From Marthasterias glacialis (lineage: Eukaryota; Echinodermata; Asteroidea; Forcipulatida; Asteriidae): a stretch of DNA of 64,000 bases. Of the stretch, positions 55,452 to 64,000 are shown in pieces. The stretch covers positions 18,176,559 to 18,240,558 of the forward strand of contig OU452222.1 of assembly GCA_911728455.2 (NCBI GenBank), in the 5' to 3' direction. The translations under genes and the position numbers were made by a program. How positions within the stretch are numbered: position 1 is the stretch's first letter; each line of letters begins with the position of its first letter. Below the pieces are notes generated by a model that was not told the origin of the DNA, did not search any database, and saw only the letters and a program-made list of their open reading frames with translations.

Positions 55452-57028
55452 TTATGAAAGGATTAAATACACATTTGTAATCTTAAGTTACATTTTAAGC
55501 ATTTAGGCTAAATACTTATTTAATTGTAGAAAAATGAAAATTTGTTGATAAAATATTGTTAACAAGGAAAATTTGAAACCGTTGAGACGAATGTGCACAG
55601 TATTTATGTCAAGCTTTTTAAATATTTATTTATTTAAAGTTACAAAGTTCTAACGAATTTACATAAATTTGTTGTAGTGTATTATTGACTGTACAATTAA
55701 TGAAATAAATCAAAACTTTATAACTTATTTTGTGAATACACCCAAATTGACTGAATGTAATCCTCGTTGTGAACTCGGGTTGAATTGAAACGTTAAATAT
55801 TTCAGAAGAAACGCCGTGTGTGTGATTGTCTCACTTGAGTTTTGTTTTGCAGTGTGCTGCTGAGTGTGAGGTCACTGCAAAGTAAAAATTTAACTGCTTC
55901 GTACTAAGTCTCATTTTTACCCAGCGGCGTAGCCAGGATTTTTTTTACTGGGGCACTGGTGGGTTGTTTGGAGGGGGAGTGCTTTTCAGTGAATAGGGGG
56001 CCCAAGGGCCATGTTTTCATAATGAATTGCATGTATCTACATGTACATCTTTTATGGGGGGGCACCTGGTGGGGCACTGACAATTTGTGTGTGTGTGTTG
56101 GGGGGGGGGGGGGGGGACACGAGCCCCCAGGCCCCCTTGGCTACGCCGCCGTTTTTACCCTACCACCTCCTCCAATCCTGGTGTTACAGGCAGATGATGT
56201 TTAAGTCGGACTTGGGGGCCGGGGGGGGGGGACTTACAACTATCGTGTTATTAATGTAGGGCTCCCTTGCTAAATGTTAAACCATTTTAAGTTACAGTTA
56301 CCCATAAGCCTGTTCATAAATAATACATGAACATAGTGAGTATACGAGTGGCCACTGCCAAATTGGTTTTAAGAAAAAGATCGATAAACAAGACTCAGGT
56401 AGCCTGAAATCTTATAGATCCATTAGACCTAGTTGCCTTGCGGCAGCTACCGTATCATACATTGATGGGAAAATTCAGCGACGTATGGTTCTGTAGAAGG
56501 AACAGTTTTTAATGAGTATTTACATAGTTTTTCAAAAATAATTATGACCCGAATTCCTTGTTATTAATGATTTTCCCCCTTTTTTATTTTATTTATTAGT
56601 CTTTATTTTCTTTTTATAATCATGCAATGCCGGTCGCCACCGACTCTCGAGATGTGCACCCCGCCCCTACCTTATGACCTTGAAATTCCGAAAAAGTCTA
56701 TTTATTTGAAAGATTCGAGAGAAAGTCAATATTCTGAGGCTACCTCTTTTCGAGAGCAGTGCCCCGCCCTCTTTGTTTAAGTTTAAGTGTACACAATGTG
56801 TACACACTGTACATCAATTAGTGACGTCAATTTTACGATAGGTAATCAGGCAGCCAGCATCTTCCACAATAAACATGTCGTCATCGACGTGAACATCTTC
56901 CAATGGTACACGACAGTCACATGTCAAAATCAGTTGCATTCGCGCACTACAACTAACAGGGAACCAGCTGTAGTCGGTGCACTAAATCATTACATTATTT
57001 TCTACACGGTGTACAAAAACAAGACAAA
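55261..57028. other. Region between HSF-type gene and RAB2
   Basis: A candidate polyadenylation signal AATAAA for the HSF gene lies at 55704-55709. TTTATTTATTTA runs lie at 55415-55450. G-rich tracts at 56097-56117 and 56218-56231 fall in a repeat with GGGGGCACC/GGCGTAGCC blocks (about 55923-56250). The last part should contain the RAB2 promoter and 5' UTR, whose borders I cannot place. Confidence 0.4.
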
Positions 57029-60877
<3,849 letters not shown>

Positions 60878-62224
60878 TGAAGTATTTATACGCCTTCCCC
60901 TAACCCCGCATTTTTTCAAAAAGTAACTTTCGCAAGTATGCTTGGCTTATCTGTGATTCATGGTACTCCTACTGGCACAAAGGAAAGAGCTGCTTTTATT
61001 AAAAAGCTAACAGACAACCATAAACCAAAGATAGACCATAGACCAAATGAAGAGGAGGCTTGTGGCTGATTTGGATACTTCCAAAAAATGGCTGGAAAGT
61101 CATGGGCGTTGAGAAAAGATGATTTACCAGACTACATGATCATGTAAATGTTGACCCTTAATCCTTAGTCCCACTTGAGTACAGGTGACCTCAATCAGGG
61201 ATGCCAGTTTTCCCCGCTAATTGCCGAAATTCTGGCTTTTTAATAATTTTCGCAAAGGAATCTGGCACTCTGTCTCTCATGAGGATGGAAAAAAGTTCCT
61301 GTACGGCGCATGCTCAGTAATATAAATAGCCTTGGTTATCAAGATGTTCAAATAAAAAATTGTCAATGCAATGGTAACGACAGAAAGTGTACGCTCCCTT
61401 TTTTTATTATCAATGTAAAGTACCTGCTGGCGTTCGATGATTTTAGTGCGTGCAGAGTAGCAAGATAACGAAGACTAGCCCAGTGCTTGGCCATTAACTG
61501 GACAACATGTTCATTATGTGTGTGTTGTGTGCACAGACAGGACAGCAGTGCGTTGTGCATTGATCACAGCATGGTTGTTGCGTTTCGCGGAACCCACTGT
61601 CTGAAGTGTTTTACTGATCTTACTCAGTTTGGCTACCAAAATGAAGGATGGAAAAGGTGTGGATTTGAAGAAAAAAACAAAACAAAAACAACGTTCTGCT
61701 AGTGTAAAGAACAGGTGTTTGTATCCTACATGTAGGTGTTGTACCATACATGTACTTGTGTACATGTTGTGTTATGTGTTATAACTGTAACACAGGATTC
61801 TTTGCGAATGTTGTACATGTACATCGAAACCAACCCTGGTTGGGAGGTGGGTTGAGAGCTCTCGATCCGTGTCGAAAAATGTCAACACATGTGGAAAGCT
61901 GTAGTGTGAACACTCCGGGGTTCATTTCCGATCTGTGTTGAGTGCGTGGTGCCATCCAGCATGCAGCAGGCACGTCAGGGCGCAATGCAATATGGGAGTT
62001 TTCCTGCTTGGATCCGTGTAGGGCCATGGCAGTGTGGAACGATCGCATAATACATGGGTCAAACGTTACACATGTAACCTATAAGCTGATTTTGCGCAGA
62101 GCTTGTGTGAAAGCAGGGCATATCTGAACCAGGTATAGAAATTTTACCGACTCAACATGGAGTTGTCCCGTGTCGATTTCGATCGGGCATTGATAGAGAG
62201 GGAAAAGGCATTCACAGGCTTGAT

Positions 62225-62365
62225 AAATCATGCCTCCATTGCCCCAGGTCATTGCCTTGGTGCCCTTGAACTGTTCCAATAGAAATTTACAATTTCCTCA
62301 CAGAGGTGCCCTTTATCAAGAAGAAGATGCCTTGATGCCCTTGCCCTCGAATCAATCAGGCCTGC
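62225..62365 (+). repeat. GCC-rich interspersed repeat, copy 4
   Basis: ATGCCTCCATTGCCCCAGGT, ATTGCCTTGGTGCCCTTGAA and AGAGGTGCCCTTTATCAAGA then ATCAGGCCTG. Closest to the copy at 59745. Confidence 0.55.
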
Positions 62366-62680
62366 CCTTTAGACCTCACATCAAGTCTAGTTTATTGACA
62401 GGATTCTTAGCCTTCTAATTGATTATCGCGTCAGATCTTACATTAAACCCAAATGGTTCTCAAGATTTTTGGTCTCAATACATTAGATTTGGACGAGTGA
62501 GAAACGTAGTAGATGGAGGGGGCCCTCCTGTAACACATGGTCTTTATGGCTCTTTGGTCTAGTGGTCAAGAACAATGACACCGTGTGACTGTATCAATAG
62601 GTGGCCACGTCTACTCTAAGTACATGTACATACATTACTGGTACATACATGTGTATACATGATGGGAAGTACATGTATAT

Positions 62681-62832
62681 ATAGACCTTATGCGCAGTTG
62701 AGTAGAGGTCAAAAGGAGGCTTTTCATTGGCTGATCCTGTGCGCCGCGCATACAAATCTGTGTGTTTCCATTGTTTCATCATCGATTTACCTCTAAGATG
62801 GCGGCTAGATGGCGTCAGTGCATGAAAAGGTC
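62681..62832. mobile_element. MITE, ATAGACCTTATGC family, inverted copy
   Basis: ATAGACCTTATGCGCAGTTG at the left and GTGCATGAAAAGGTCTG at the right. The interior (CATCGATTTACCTCTAAGAT, then GGCGGC) is the inverse of 41618-41792, including the CATTGGCTGATCCTGTGCGC block. Confidence 0.75.
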
Positions 62833-64000
62833 TGTTGGAACAGTTGCTTAAGTTGCTTATAATTAATAGTGTATGCAATGGTGCCGTGAATGGTCAATCA
62901 CAAATCATGTACAAGTATGCTTGCTACAGCAGTGATCCACGTCCTTACATTTTGGTTTGGAATACCCACAGATCTTTTGACACTACAGTGTATCGAAGCC
63001 GGTCAACCTGGGTTCATGTATAACCTTTTTACACATGTACATGTAAATATCTGGGTATTGCAGATGTTGGTACTAGACTGCAGATGCCTTAACGTTGATG
63101 ATAATGTGATGTCTGCATTTAATCAATACATCACTGATCATGCATGCACCACAGCTGCATTTGTTTTTTTTCGAAAACATGTGGAATGCCAAATAATTGC
63201 AATGGGTTAGTAGGGGTACAGTGTACCAATTCAAGCTGGGTAGATCTGGGTATATCTGGGTATACATGTACATTTACCATACACTGTGTACCCACATGAG
63301 GATACACAGCCCAACTGTGTATGGAGGCCTTGATTGGTCCATATTAATCAATGAGTTTATGATAATGATTTAATCACTGTACACTACAGCCACACTGAGA
63401 ATGGGCCACTGTAGTGGACATGATCTGCTTGTTGTGGTCTGCATGTACATGTACATGTACACTGTGTTTGTATTGTACAGAGGTTAAAGGTCAAGGATGC
63501 CATGGACCATGCATTTTGTAATATACATTTCATTTAGTAGTATAATTATCATTTAGTATTATAATGATGTAGTTTTTCTTCAAAAATAAAAATTATTGAG
63601 AAATTCTGCTTGTATGGTTTTTGATAAGTTTACATTACATTACGTATCTTGCAATACATATATGGGGCGCCATTTGTCAACTAATTGATTGGAGACAATT
63701 TTCCATTGTTTGTATTAATATTTCATGGTTTATAACAATAAGATGTAAACCATAAACAGTGTGTTCAAAATTTGCTTTTGTTGTTTGCATACCATGTTTT
63801 TGTGCACACTTATTATTTTTAAAACCATGGGCCGATATGAACTTCCAAGAAGAGTATGGTTTATATACAATGATTATATCACATTGTCTATACTTATGGT
63901 TTACAAACCATGAATATATTATGGGGATGATTTTAAATCATGGTTTATAAACGATACGACGCAAAAAAAATGGAATCATTAAAAGAAAAATGGTTCAAAA

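Overview
The window is animal nuclear DNA. Genes are split by GT-AG introns, intergenic space is large, and much of it consists of short non-autonomous transposons, palindromes, SINEs and one decayed LINE. The conserved genes are metazoan (glutathione synthetase, RAB2, an HSF5/HSFY-type factor, a CRAL-TRIO protein). The THAP/transposase-derived genes, the abundance of TIR elements and the repeat style suggest a marine invertebrate deuterostome. An echinoderm, possibly a sea star, is my best guess, but this rests on general impression and not on a search.

Layout. 1-3500: a long-inverted-repeat element with a second palindromic element inserted in one arm. 3500-7900: repeats and unassigned DNA. 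7991-11707 (+): a four-exon CRAL-TRIO lipid-binding protein, complete at 315 codons. 11.7-17 kb: repeats, including a 35-bp minisatellite. 17110-26562 (-): glutathione synthetase, ten exons, complete at 484 codons with every splice phase consistent. 26.6-30.2 kb: no gene found. 30.2-32.6 kb: a broken L2/CR1-like LINE with a TIR element nested inside it. 33.3-38.2 kb: a dense set of palindromic elements, several nested. 41.9-43.8 kb (-): a two-exon THAP plus transposase-derived gene. 45.3-47.6 kb (-): a second THAP first exon with two downstream exons. 49.8-50.8 kb (+): a paralogous transposase-derived exon in the opposite orientation. 52.8-55.3 kb (+): an HSF-type factor, three exons, 425 codons. 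57.0-60.9 kb (+): the first three exons of RAB2; the rest lies beyond the window.

The host genes have unrelated jobs (glutathione synthesis, lipid transfer, transcription, membrane traffic) and form no visible pathway. The two most notable signals are these. First, there is a pair of THAP / helix-turn-helix / transposase-tail coding regions in which both copies keep the ends of the transposase domain but have lost its catalytic middle, as expected of a domesticated transposase. Second, there is a set of fold-back elements with TAG...CTA ends whose 9-bp target duplications and pre-insertion sites can be read directly in the sequence.

No retrovirus-like, LTR or Polinton-type element was recognised, and no CRISPR array or rRNA gene was seen.
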